Source: an uncultured Tenacibaculum sp.
GTDB lineage: Bacteria; Bacteroidota; Bacteroidia; Flavobacteriales; Flavobacteriaceae
Direction of reading: 5' to 3'
Assembly (NCBI RefSeq): GCF_947495995.1
Contig: NZ_CANMAX010000005.1
Coordinates: 218,828-282,827 of the forward strand
Length of the DNA: 64,000 bases
The position numbers were made by a program, and so were the translations under genes. The notes under the pieces are model-generated. The model saw only the letters and a program-made list of their open reading frames with translations. It searched no databases and was not told where the DNA came from. Shown here piece after piece: positions 1-9,302 of this stretch; position 1 is the stretch's first letter, and every line of letters starts with the position of its first letter.

Positions 1-3000
1 AAAGTATTAAAATTAACTTGATAAGACAAACCTAATCCTTGTGTATATCCCTCATTATTAATATCAAACTGTAAATCGTTAGGTCTATTAAAGAATGTTC
101 CTCTTAATGTTCCTTCTTCATTTAACAAGACTTCTACCTTAACATCTACAACACTTGTTTGTGTACTTGTACCAATTGGTACACCTAAAGCTCCATTTAC
201 TAAAACGCGATCTGAAATTTGTGTAGAAAATGACAAATCTACTTGATCATCGATATTGTTTTGTAATTGTTCTACATTGGTTCTATCACCTTGAGTATAT
301 CCTACTCCAACTTTTACTTTACTATCTTCTCTATTGATTACACTCGATAAGATATTAGATGCTACTTGAGCTGCTGTTCCTGTCAAACCAACTGAAGCAC
401 TATTACCGATATTTTCTTCATTATAAAATGTACCGAAAGCCATTAAGAATGTAAAATGCTGCATCTTGGTATTGATATCATTTTCATTCAGTTTGAATTC
501 TAATTCTGAAGCTACTGTTGAGTTTGCATTAGGAATTTTAATATCAAATTCTTGTTTAGAATCAAATAAACCACCAGTAATGTGTGTGTATAAATCGATT
601 GGAATTTTTCTTGTCGAGTTTACATTATCTAGTAATTGGGCTGGATTTGCCTTCGTCTGATAAATTGCGGTTAAATCTAATTGTGCTTTTAAAGGATCAC
701 CAGTCCAAGAAATAGTTCCACCTCGCTGTACAATAAATGGTTTACTAATAATTCCTCCATATTTAAAATTATAAGTTCCGTTATCGATAGTAATTGCTCC
801 ATCCATAATAAACTTACCACGAGTATCAATTTCAATATTTAAATTTCCATTTCCACTTCCTTTAAGATCACTACCAGAAACTTTATCAATTACGACTTGT
901 GCAATGGCGTCTTTCGTAACAGTTAAATCAAATTTTAAGTTTAACCCCTTAATTTTATCAATACTGATTTGCTTCTGATCTACCTCTTCTTCAGTTTTGA
1001 ATCGAATTAATTTGTAATTATCAATAGTCGTAACATCATTCAACGGAATAACAAATAAAGTTCCTTTTTCTGTTCTACCATTTACATTAATACTCAAATT
1101 ACTTGTTAGTCCTCGTATTTGAGCGTTCCCTCTAATAAAACCTTTTCCGTAGTAAGGAACATCTTCAGCTTCTTTGGTATCTAACACTAATAAATTAGGT
1201 GTATTTAAATCTAACTTCATATACCATTGTTCGAAGTTTTGATGTGTAATACTTCCTTCTAAATATCCTTTAGTATCGTATTTCGTATCTTCTAATACGA
1301 TATTATTCATGATAAAAGATTGTCCAGAAAGCTTAACATTCGCATTCTCTATTAAATCGAAATCGATATTTAAATATGGAAATGTAAGTCCGGCATCATC
1401 TAATTTTAACTCACCTTTAAAATCTGGATTATAAGCTAAGCCTTTTGCAGTAAAATCTCCAGATAATCTTCCTCGTATGTTAGATATTACGTCACCACCA
1501 AACTCAGAAAAACCATTTAATTCGTACTCTTTAAAGTTAACTTTTAAATCTACTTGCGGTTTTTTAGTATCAGTAAAATCAAATCCTCCAGTGATTTTTA
1601 AGTTATCAAACTGATAATCTCTTAATGAAAGATCTACTTTATATTTATTGAAAGAATTTTCTCCTTCAATATTCATTTTTAAAGTACCCTGAGAAAAATC
1701 GTTTACTAAAATATCTTCAATTACAATATTCGCTTTAGGCTCTATTAATTCTTCAGTTTCTTTTAAACCTAAATCACCAGTTAAAACACCTCCTAAGGTT
1801 AAACCTTCCATCTCTGGAAGAAAACTTTGTAACTGTACTTGATTAAATTTTGCTTGAAAATCTTTATTCTTCTCACCTACAAAACTTCCTGCAAAATCAA
1901 TTTTTTGTTCTCCTGAAATTAATTGAAAAGGACTGATGATGTAACTATTTTCTTTTAGATTAAATGCGACTTTATTGTTACTATCTGCTTTCGGATTTAC
2001 AGTCCAATCAAAATTATTATGATTGAAATTCGATTTTTGTAAACCAACTACAGATTCATGTTTTTCGTTAATCGTGTAAAAGAAATTCAGATTGAAACTT
2101 TCTTTTTCTAGCTTTCCTCCTTTAAAGGTTGATTTAAAAAACAAAGTATCGTTTGAAGTTCTGTTTACAAGATTCAACTTACTAATGTCGTAGTATTTTG
2201 TTGCAAGCTTTTGAGCTGTTAAATGCGTATTGTATAATTTATTCTTATTATCGACACGAAGTAAAACTTCATCTATCACATTTCCGTAAGCATCTATATT
2301 TGGGGAAGAAAATGTGAGTCGGACTGAGTTTTTATCTGAATTAATTTTTCCTTTTACTCTGGTATTTTTTCCAATTGAAACTCCAGGTAAGAAAACACTT
2401 ACTATCTGATTATAAACTGTAAAATCTAAATCTAAAAACTGGTGTTTATCTACAGGAATCGGTTCATAGTTTGTATACACACTACCCAATGCGTTTTGAA
2501 ACACTGGTAAAATATCTTTGAAGTAAAACTTACCTTCTAATTTTCCTTTTACAATATCTTTTGAATTGACTTCAATTGTTTTAATACTATCTTTTACAAC
2601 AGAATTGATATTAAAATCTTTAAACGAAAATGTTTTGTTTTCGTTTCTGTATCCTAACTCTTTAAAAGTTGCTTTTCCTACAATATTATCTAAAGTATTT
2701 CCAACAATATCAAGTCTTATTTTACCTTTTAAAATAGCTATACTATCTCTTTTAAATAGGTTTGTTTTTTGTAAATCTAGCTTTTCAATATCGGCAACAA
2801 AATCAAACTTATTAATCTTTGAAGAAAAATCTGCTAACCCTTTAAAATCTAGTTTAAAGTTTTCATCATTGGATTGTAGGTAACCGTCAAACTTTTTATT
2901 CTGAAACTGACCGTTTACATTTAAATCTTGATATGTATACCCTCTAAAATCTAGTTTTGAAACTTTACCAATGATAGAAGAATTGATATTATCTACATTA

Positions 3001-4337
3001 AATCCACTACCGTGAACATCTGCCTTTAATGATACATTCTTAAAATCGTCGTTCTCTGCAAATTTTCCAATATTAAAATCGATGAATTCAATAACCCCGT
3101 CGTAAGTAGCATTATCAATTTCGTCGATATTAGTTAATTGTAAATCAGAAACTGTACTTCCTAAATCAGAATCTAAATTTAAAGTTGCATCCATTTGTTC
3201 TGGAGTTAACTTTAATAATCCTGATACTGAGAAATTACCAATTCTCTTGAATGTAGTTGGTAATGTTTTTCCTAAAACGTTAGGTAAAATACTTTTTAGC
3301 TGATTATAATTTGAAGACACTCTTTCAAGATCTGCGTCAAATAGAAAACCTCTTTCAGAATTGAATGAATTCACAAACCCCATGTCTCCTCTAATTACCA
3401 TTCCGTTTTTAGAGTACATATTAATTCGATTTGCATTGAAATTATTCAATGTTCCATCTACTTTTCCAGTAAAAATTAGTTTATCATTACCTTGCAATTC
3501 TCTATAGAATTTTGATGCATCTTTTACAGCTAGCGTACTTTTTTCAAAATTTGCTTTAACCTTCACTTTATCAGTAAAACTAGCTAAGTCTTTTCTTTTG
3601 TAATTAAATTGAATATTTGATTTTAAGAAAGAACCATTATCGGTTTTAATCGTTGTCTCTTTAAAATCCATTCTAGTCTTACTGTATGAAAAATCTGTAG
3701 TTAGATTAGAAACATTAAGTCCTCTATTATCTGTTAAATACAAACCTCTAATATTTGCATAAACATTAGGTCCTTCAACTTTAAAATCTTGAATACTTCC
3801 ACCAGCATTGTAGGCTCCATACTGCAATGGAGACTTTAAATTTTCATCCGTAAGTTTATAATTCAAGCCTTCTATGTAGATGTTTTTGGCTTCTAAAATA
3901 AATGGAGTACTGCTTTTCTTTTTCTTTTCACCATCTTCAAAACTTTCAATAAAAACGGCTAAATTATCTTCTTTTTCATCTTTATATTTTTTCATATAAA
4001 AATGAACTCCAGACAAACTTACATCTCCTAAGTTTACCTTATTATCAACAATTTTCTTTGCGTTTTTTAAAGATGTTTTAAGGTTTTTTACAAAAATTAA
4101 TGTGTCTGCATGATGATCTCTAATTTCAATATCTTTTAATTGAACATTACCCAATAAGGATAAATCAATTCTTTTGATTACTATATTCGTATTGAAATCT
4201 TTATTGATAACTTTAGTAACTCTTTTAGCAATGTTACTTTGTACCGCAGGAATGGATAAAACTATTACCAGAAGTAACAAAAGGATTGCAATAATTCCTA
4301 TCAGTCTAAACGTTATTTTCTTTAATCTTCTAATGAT
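1..4337 (-). CDS. tamB: TamB-like translocation/assembly module (AsmA/DUF490 family), C-terminal end outside window
   Basis: A long open minus-strand frame runs from about 4337 to the left edge. The N-terminus has a basic stretch (RRLKKITFRL) followed by one hydrophobic anchor (IIAILLLLVIVLSI), as in inner-membrane-anchored TamB proteins. The last visible residues contain EGTLRGTFFNRP and GYTQGLGLSYQVNF, typical of the TamB C-terminal domain, so probably only a few tens of codons are missing. TamB-like proteins span the periplasm and work with BamA-family proteins or in lipid transport to the outer membrane. Odd point: two in-frame TAG codons (4344–4349) precede the frame and no ATG, GTG or TTG lies before the anchor. 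Initiation would need ATT at 4334 or ATC at 4337, or there is a sequence error. It is divergent from tsaD. Confidence 0.85.
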   Translation of the reverse strand, partial: MIRRLKKITFRLIGIIAILLLLLVIVLSIPAVQSNIAKRVTKVINKDFNTNIVIKRIDLSLLGNVQLKDIEIRDHHADTLIFVKNLKTSLKNAKKIVDNKVNLGDVSLSGVHFYMKKYKDEKEDNLAVFIESFEDGEKKKKSSTPFILEAKNIYIEGLNYKLTDENLKSPLQYGAYNAGGSIQDFKVEGPNVYANIRGLYLTDNRGLNVSNLTTDFSYSKTRMDFKETTIKTDNGSFLKSNIQFNYKRKDLASFTDKVKVKANFEKSTLAVKDASKFYRELQGNDKLIFTGKVDGTLNNFNANRINMYSKNGMVIRGDMGFVNSFNSERGFLFDADLERVSSNYNQLKSILPNVLGKTLPTTFKRIGNFSVSGLLKLTPEQMDATLNLDSDLGSTVSDLQLTNIDEIDNATYDGVIEFIDFNIGKFAENDDFKNVSLKADVHGSGFNVDNINSSIIGKVSKLDFRGYTYQDLNVNGQFQNKKFDGYLQSNDENFKLDFKGLADFSSKINKFDFVADIEKLDLQKTNLFKRDSIAILKGKIRLDIVGNTLDNIVGKATFKELGYRNENKTFSFKDFNINSVVKDSIKTIEVNSKDIVKGKLEGKFYFKDILPVFQNALGSVYTNYEPIPVDKHQFLDLDFTVYNQIVSVFLPGVSIGKNTRVKGKINSDKNSVRLTFSSPNIDAYGNVIDEVLLRVDNKNKLYNTHLTAQKLATKYYDISKLNLVNRTSNDTLFFKSTFKGGKLEKESFNLNFFYTINEKHESVVGLQKSNFNHNNFDWTVNPKADSNNKVAFNLKENSYIISPFQLISGEQKIDFAGSFVGEKNKDFQAKFNQVQLQSFLPEMEGLTLGGVLTGDLGLKETEELIEPKANIVIEDILVNDFSQGTLKMNIEGENSFNKYKVDLSLRDYQFDNLKITGGFDFTDTKKPQVDLKVNFKEYELNGFSEFGGDVISNIRGRLSGDFTAKGLAYNPDFKGELKLDDAGLTFPYLNIDFDLIENANVKLSGQSFIMNNIVLEDTKYDTKGYLEGSITHQNFEQWYMKLDLNTPNLLVLDTKEAEDVPYYGKGFIRGNAQIRGLTSNLSINVNGRTEKGTLFVIPLNDVTTIDNYKLIRFKTEEEVDQKQISIDKIKGLNLKFDLTVTKDAIAQVVIDKVSGSDLKGSGNGNLNIEIDTRGKFIMDGAITIDNGTYNFKYGGIISKPFIVQRGGTISWTGDPLKAQLDLTAIYQTKANPAQLLDNVNSTRKIPIDLYTHITGGLFDSKQEFDIKIPNANSTVASELEFKLNENDINTKMQHFTFLMAFGTFYNEENIGNSASVGLTGTAAQVASNILSSVINREDSKVKVGVGYTQGDRTNVEQLQNNIDDQVDLSFSTQISDRVLVNGALGVPIGTSTQTSVVDVKVEVLLNEEGTLRGTFFNRPNDLQFDINNEGYTQGLGLSYQVNFNT

Positions 4338-4428
4338 GTTGCCCTACTATTTTCCAGAAAGAAACTACAAAAATTTTGCCTTATTGCAAAGAAACGCCAA
4401 TTTTAACGAATATCTAACGTATTATGAA

Positions 4429-4436
4429 TATTTTTG
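4429..4436 (+). promoter_or_regulatory. Probable -7 element for tsaD
   Basis: TATTTTTG matches the Bacteroidota -7 consensus TAnnTTTG and ends 22 nt before the TTG start of tsaD. No clear -33 TTTG is seen, so this is tentative. Confidence 0.35.
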
Positions 4437-4458
4437 CATTGGTAAAAATTAGACTATT

Positions 4459-5487
4459 TTGAGCAAAGAATCTATTTATATTTTAGGAATTGAAAGCTCT
4501 TGTGACGATACTAGTGCTGCAATAATTAAAGATGGAAAAGTATTAAGTAATATTGTTGCCAATCAAGAAGTACATGCAAAATACGGTGGGGTTGTTCCAG
4601 AATTAGCTTCTAGAGCGCATCAACAAAATATTGTTCCTGTAGTTCAGCAAGCTATTGCACAAGCAGGAATCACAAAATCAGATTTAAGTGGTATTGCTTT
4701 TACTAAAGGTCCGGGATTAATGGGTTCTTTACTTGTAGGAACATCTTTTGCTAAATCTTTGGCTTTAGGATTAAACATTCCTTTGTTAGATGTAAATCAC
4801 ATGCAAGGTCATGTTTTAGCTCATTTTATTGAGGAAGAAGAAAGTAAGATTCCTCCTTTTCCTTTTATCTGTTTAACCATTAGTGGTGGACATACACAGA
4901 TTGTTAAAATTTCTAATCATTTTGAGATGGAAGTTTTAGGTGAAACGATTGACGATGCTGTTGGAGAAGCTTTTGACAAATCTGCCAAAATTCTTGGCTT
5001 ACCATATCCTGGAGGTCCTTTAATTGATAAATATGCCAAAGAAGGAAATCCGAAAGCATTTGCTTTTACGCAACCAAAGGTTGGTGATTTAGAATTTAGC
5101 TTTAGTGGTTTAAAGACTCAGATTTTATATTTCATTCAAAAAAAAGTGAAAGAAAATCCGGATTTCATCAAAGAAAATCTAGTTGATATTTGTGCTTCTA
5201 TTCAACATACTATTATTGAAATTTTAATGAAGAAGCTTAAAAATACTGTAAAACAAACTGGAATTAAACATATTGCTATCGCTGGTGGAGTTTCTGCGAA
5301 TTCTGAAATTAGAAAACGTTTACAACTTTCAGAAAAACATTGGGGATGGACAACATACATTCCTAAATTTGAATATACTACCGATAATGCTGCAATGATT
5401 GCTATTGTAGGATATTTAAAATATTTGAATAAAAATTATGCTGATTTTTCAGTAACGGCAAAAGCCAGATTAAAAGTAACAGAATAA
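4459..5487 (+). CDS. tsaD: tRNA N6-adenosine threonylcarbamoyltransferase TsaD
   Basis: The 342-aa product has the usual family length. TsaD transfers the threonylcarbamoyl group to A37 of ANN-decoding tRNAs (t6A) in the cytoplasm, together with TsaB and TsaE. The N-terminus carries GIESSCDDTSAA. The metal-binding HMQGH motif is at residues 114–118, followed by the ISGGHTQ and AGGVSANSEIR nucleotide-binding motifs and TTDNAAM near the C-terminus. The start is TTG at 4459; no ATG lies between the conserved N-terminal motif and this codon. The gene is divergent from the TamB-like gene and ends at a strong hairpin. Confidence 0.97.
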   Translation: MSKESIYILGIESSCDDTSAAIIKDGKVLSNIVANQEVHAKYGGVVPELASRAHQQNIVPVVQQAIAQAGITKSDLSGIAFTKGPGLMGSLLVGTSFAKSLALGLNIPLLDVNHMQGHVLAHFIEEEESKIPPFPFICLTISGGHTQIVKISNHFEMEVLGETIDDAVGEAFDKSAKILGLPYPGGPLIDKYAKEGNPKAFAFTQPKVGDLEFSFSGLKTQILYFIQKKVKENPDFIKENLVDICASIQHTIIEILMKKLKNTVKQTGIKHIAIAGGVSANSEIRKRLQLSEKHWGWTTYIPKFEYTTDNAAMIAIVGYLKYLNKNYADFSVTAKARLKVTE

Positions 5488-5522
5488 AAAACTACTTTAC
5501 CTAAAATAGGTAAAGTAGTTTT
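5488..5522. terminator. Bidirectional hairpin terminator between tsaD and the GDPD gene
   Basis: A 13-bp perfect stem (actactttaccta / taggtaaagtagt) with an AAA loop is flanked by A and T runs. It lies between two convergent genes, so it can serve both strands. Confidence 0.85.
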
Positions 5523-5545
5523 AATTTATATATTCTGTAAAAATT

Positions 5546-6685
5546 TTATTCTTCGTCTACTAACCAAGAATCTAAAGCTTTTACAGCTTCATCTGTGTAA
5601 TCGGTAAATAAACCATCTACACCTGCATTAAAAAATAAATGATACTCAGTTTCTGGATTACCTCCACTCCATTGTGTATTTTCATTTCTGAATGTATAAG
5701 GATGTACTTGTAAATCATAATCGTGTGCTAATTCAATAAAATTTGTTGGTGATAACACAGTAATATTATTACTTTCATCAGTTTTATAAGAAATAATAAA
5801 TGGCTTCCACGGACCAATTCCATCTGCATAACTTGCTGTAAACTCCATTCCTTCTTTAGTTGTGAAAAATTCATAAGTTCTTTGATCGCCATTAATATGA
5901 AAATCGTAAGGAGAACCGTAAGAAATAAAATCCCCATCTGGTACATTAAAATCTAAAGAACCATCTTTATTGATATTATACGTTGATATTAACTGTACTA
6001 ATTTTACTGGTGATTTTGTATTGATATATTGTAACGGTTCAACCTCAAAACACTGCACAAATATTGGAGTATTGAATGTATTAAAATTGTTTTCTTTTAA
6101 AACTTCAATCAATTTATCTTCCATAAAATGAGTACCAAAAACTTCATTATGAAAATAAGGGTGTTTGATTTCAGGATAAATACCGATTGTTCTTCCAGTA
6201 GTTTCTGTTTGTTGTTTAGCTAAATTAATAACCTCTTCAAATGTTGGAATATCAAACTGATTATCAAAGTTTGTAGGTCTACCAGCATACGCTTGTTTTG
6301 CTTTTAATTGTTTGATTTGTGCCAACGTAAAATCTATAGCAAACCAATCAGTTACCATTTTTCCATCTAAATTCTTTGTTGTTCTCAAATTTGCAAACTC
6401 TGCAATTTCACTAACATTTGTTGTTCCAGAAAGCATTGGTTCGTGTCTAACAATTAAATAGCCATCTTTTGTTAGCACTAAATCTGGCTCGATAAAATCG
6501 GCATTTAGCTCTATTGCTTTTGTAAAACCTTCAATGGTATGTTCTGGTAAAATAGATTGCGCACCTCTATGAGCTATAATTAACGGTCTTTTCTCGTTAT
6601 TGTCATTGCCGTTATTGTCATCATCACATGATACAAACAAACAAATACTTAATAATGTTAGTGGGATAAATTTTCGTAAATTCAT
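5546..6685 (-). CDS. Glycerophosphodiester phosphodiesterase, lipoprotein (GlpQ-like)
   Basis: The 379-aa protein has a lipoprotein signal ending LFVSC (Cys20) followed by DDDNN. This acidic stretch resembles the Bacteroidota lipoprotein export signal and suggests surface exposure (inference). The GDPD TIM-barrel begins with IIAHRGA (about 36–42) and PEHT, followed by EPDLVLTKDG and RHEP, which carry the metal and catalytic Glu, Asp and His residues of the family. Family members hydrolyse glycerophosphodiesters to glycerol-3-phosphate and an alcohol. It is a single-gene unit that converges on tsaD at a shared terminator. Confidence 0.92.
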   Translation of the reverse strand: MNLRKFIPLTLLSICLFVSCDDDNNGNDNNEKRPLIIAHRGAQSILPEHTIEGFTKAIELNADFIEPDLVLTKDGYLIVRHEPMLSGTTNVSEIAEFANLRTTKNLDGKMVTDWFAIDFTLAQIKQLKAKQAYAGRPTNFDNQFDIPTFEEVINLAKQQTETTGRTIGIYPEIKHPYFHNEVFGTHFMEDKLIEVLKENNFNTFNTPIFVQCFEVEPLQYINTKSPVKLVQLISTYNINKDGSLDFNVPDGDFISYGSPYDFHINGDQRTYEFFTTKEGMEFTASYADGIGPWKPFIISYKTDESNNITVLSPTNFIELAHDYDLQVHPYTFRNENTQWSGGNPETEYHLFFNAGVDGLFTDYTDEAVKALDSWLVDEE

Positions 6686-6917
6686 TTTGGGACTTCTTTA
6701 AAATTTACGCCAAATAACAACAAGCAACTTCAAGTTGAGTTAAATTAAAATCAACGTATCCTGATAAAAAAATCAAGAAATTATTAAGAAAATTATTGTT
6801 TGGTTAACAACCAAAACATTCTTCCTCTTTCTTTAAAAGTTTATACGATATTGTGTATTTATATTCTATAATTTCTATTATATTTATAATTACAATTAAC
6901 ACTCCTACTCCACATTT

Positions 6918-9287
6918 ATGCATTCATATCAAACTCAGCAAGATGATAAAAATTCTGCTACTGAAAATCTTGGTTCAGAATCTCAAATGTTTCAATTAAA
7001 GAACAATAGAAAAGACGCTAGTAAACACGATTTTCTAAAAAATAGTATTACTAATAGTGATAAAATGATAGCTCAAAAAGCTAAAGCAAATTCTATTACA
7101 AATACTCCAATTGTTCAACGACAAGAAAATAACACAGGGTTACCTGATCAATTAAAATCTGGAATTGAAAGTTTATCTGGAATGGATATGAGTGATACAC
7201 GAGTACATTATAACTCTTCTGCTCCAGCTCAATTACAAGCTCATGCATTTGCTCAAGGAAATAATATTCATATCGCTCCAGGTCAAGAACAACATTTACC
7301 ACATGAAGCTTGGCATGTTGTACAACAGAAACAAGGACGCGTAAAAGCTACAACACAACTGAAAGGTAAAACTTTAATAAATGATGATGCTGGATTAGAA
7401 CGTGAAGCTGATATTATGGGAGCTAAAGCGATGCAAGGAGGAAATGGAGAAGTTGCTTCCTTAAAAAAAGTTTCTGCAAGTGGACCCGTTCAACGAAAAA
7501 TCGGATTTGAATTTGAAGATAACTCATGGGAAGTATATGAAGGAATTCAACAAGCACAACCTCAGTTAGCTGAAGACGAAGCAGATCAAGCTCAAGATCA
7601 AAACGCTATAGTAAAAACTCGAATAACATCTAAAGATGAGGCAGAATGGCCTGCTTTTGTAAAAGCTTATATGGATGAAGTACCTAAGTTTAAAGAACTA
7701 CGAAAAGAGGTACTCTCAGAAACTTTTGAGACTGCTCAAGAGGCACATGATTTCATAGCCCAAGCCATTGAGAAGTCAGAAGACAAATTATCTTTTTATG
7801 AGAAATATACGACCATCTTCCGAATGAATTCAGAAGCTCATGATGAGTTTAAAACATCTCAAGAGATGGGCGATGAATCTGGAATTAAAGACTATTTACT
7901 AAGTATTTTAACAACTTCTGTAAATGTAGGTGATTATGAATTTCCGATGACTCCAGATGGAGATATTGTGGTATTTCCAAGTATGGGGAAAGAAGAAGAT
8001 GAAGATCATATTGATAAAGCCATGGTTGATCACGGAGTAAAAGCAGCTCCAAAAGTATGGCGTATTCATGGGGGAACACATTATTCTTTAGAAACAGATG
8101 GTCCTTATGAAAATGGAAAAATGGATATCGAATTGGTAACCAAACCTTTTGAGATGACAGATGCAGGATATGCAACTATGGTCAGTACATTTTCTGAAAT
8201 TGAACGAAATGTGATTAGTATATTAAGGCGATTTGGAGGACAAAAGAATGCTGCGGAAGGAGATTTTGTTACTCCAGATGATCATGGTTTCCAAAATCGA
8301 AATGCATATTTAGCCGGAGGTCAAGCAACAACTGCTTTTAAAATGCAAGTTACACATGGAGTAAATTTAGCAGATTTACCAACACTAATGAAATATTTTG
8401 GTGCAAAACAAGACGATGAAACGCAGGCAGAAACAAAGAAACGAAAGAATGCACGTAAACTAGGTTTTGGATATGAAGATACAAATGATGATTTGGCTGT
8501 TATTATTGGAAGATCTCCAGGATTGGCAAAAAGAGCAATAGCATCATTGAAGGATGACCACATTTTTGATCAAGAAGCAGATACTAAAGCTTTAGAAGGT
8601 TTTATTTCGTACATGCTCATGTATATTCAAGGATTATCTAGAACTTCATTCAAAGGTATCAAGTTAGCTTTACCGTTTTTATCGCGTTTTTCAATAAATA
8701 CTTTATTTGCAAAATTACCAGATGCACAAAAAACTCCTCTAGAGCAAGCTAATGGAATTAGAGCTTTAGTAAAAGCGATAGATAGTGTAATGCCAAGTGA
8801 TGTTGTAAAGAATGGAACTGATGAAGATGGACAACGCGTAGAGCGTTCTATGATGCATGTGCACGATAAGTATCTTAACAAAGTAGTAAAACCAGAGAGA
8901 GCTCAATTCTACAGACACGTTAAACAAATGACTGTACGAGAGTGGGTAGAAGGTATTTGTAATGGAGTAGACTTTTTAACTAAGGAAGGTATTCTTACCT
9001 ATTTTCAGAATAAACAAACAGATATATCAGGTTACGAAAAAGCATTTAAAATATTCTTAAGAGGACATGCGGATACCTCAAATGTTGTTCAAGAGGATGG
9101 AAATGTTCAGGATAATCTATTAGCTGTAATGGAAAATAGATTTATTAACCCTAAAGAGACTGGTGGTCCTATTACATTTGAAGCAGTTAGAAGTTCTGCT
9201 AAGAGTTATTTTAAATTCATTAAAGCTGTAAATCAATTACAAGGAGCTTATAGTGAACATAAGTTTAGAAAAGTTAATAATTTATAA
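6918..9287 (+). CDS. eCIS cargo/effector with DUF4157 domain; C-terminus tentatively amidoligase-like
   Basis: The 789-aa protein has a polar, disordered-looking N-terminus (1–70) ending in a PIVQR motif. A DUF4157 (eCIS core) domain follows at about 73–152, with HEAWH at 129–133 (HExxH zincin-like) and [11 protein letters not shown] after it. DUF4157 proteins are strongly associated with eCIS loci and are regarded as cargo. The remaining ~600 residues have no motif I recognise with certainty. GFEFED (196–201), a Trp-Arg at 381, IELVTKP (404–410) and [11 protein letters not shown] (477–487) are arranged like the amidoligase/glutamine-synthetase-like family (GxExE, then W..D.S, ELV.P, then a His segment). 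That is a motif-level suggestion only. There is no signal peptide, consistent with cytoplasmic loading into a tube. The next cargo gene follows after 15 nt. Confidence 0.85.
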   Translation: MHSYQTQQDDKNSATENLGSESQMFQLKNNRKDASKHDFLKNSITNSDKMIAQKAKANSITNTPIVQRQENNTGLPDQLKSGIESLSGMDMSDTRVHYNSSAPAQLQAHAFAQGNNIHIAPGQEQHLPHEAWHVVQQKQGRVKATTQLKGKTLINDDAGLEREADIMGAKAMQGGNGEVASLKKVSASGPVQRKIGFEFEDNSWEVYEGIQQAQPQLAEDEADQAQDQNAIVKTRITSKDEAEWPAFVKAYMDEVPKFKELRKEVLSETFETAQEAHDFIAQAIEKSEDKLSFYEKYTTIFRMNSEAHDEFKTSQEMGDESGIKDYLLSILTTSVNVGDYEFPMTPDGDIVVFPSMGKEEDEDHIDKAMVDHGVKAAPKVWRIHGGTHYSLETDGPYENGKMDIELVTKPFEMTDAGYATMVSTFSEIERNVISILRRFGGQKNAAEGDFVTPDDHGFQNRNAYLAGGQATTAFKMQVTHGVNLADLPTLMKYFGAKQDDETQAETKKRKNARKLGFGYEDTNDDLAVIIGRSPGLAKRAIASLKDDHIFDQEADTKALEGFISYMLMYIQGLSRTSFKGIKLALPFLSRFSINTLFAKLPDAQKTPLEQANGIRALVKAIDSVMPSDVVKNGTDEDGQRVERSMMHVHDKYLNKVVKPERAQFYRHVKQMTVREWVEGICNGVDFLTKEGILTYFQNKQTDISGYEKAFKIFLRGHADTSNVVQEDGNVQDNLLAVMENRFINPKETGGPITFEAVRSSAKSYFKFIKAVNQLQGAYSEHKFRKVNNL

Positions 9288-9302
9288 AAAGATAGAATTT
9301 TC

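Noticed and set aside
4174..4452. 92-codon plus-strand ORF with hydrophobic start
   Set aside because: It is antisense to the TamB membrane anchor and overlaps the tsaD promoter; its hydrophobicity mirrors the anchor on the other strand.
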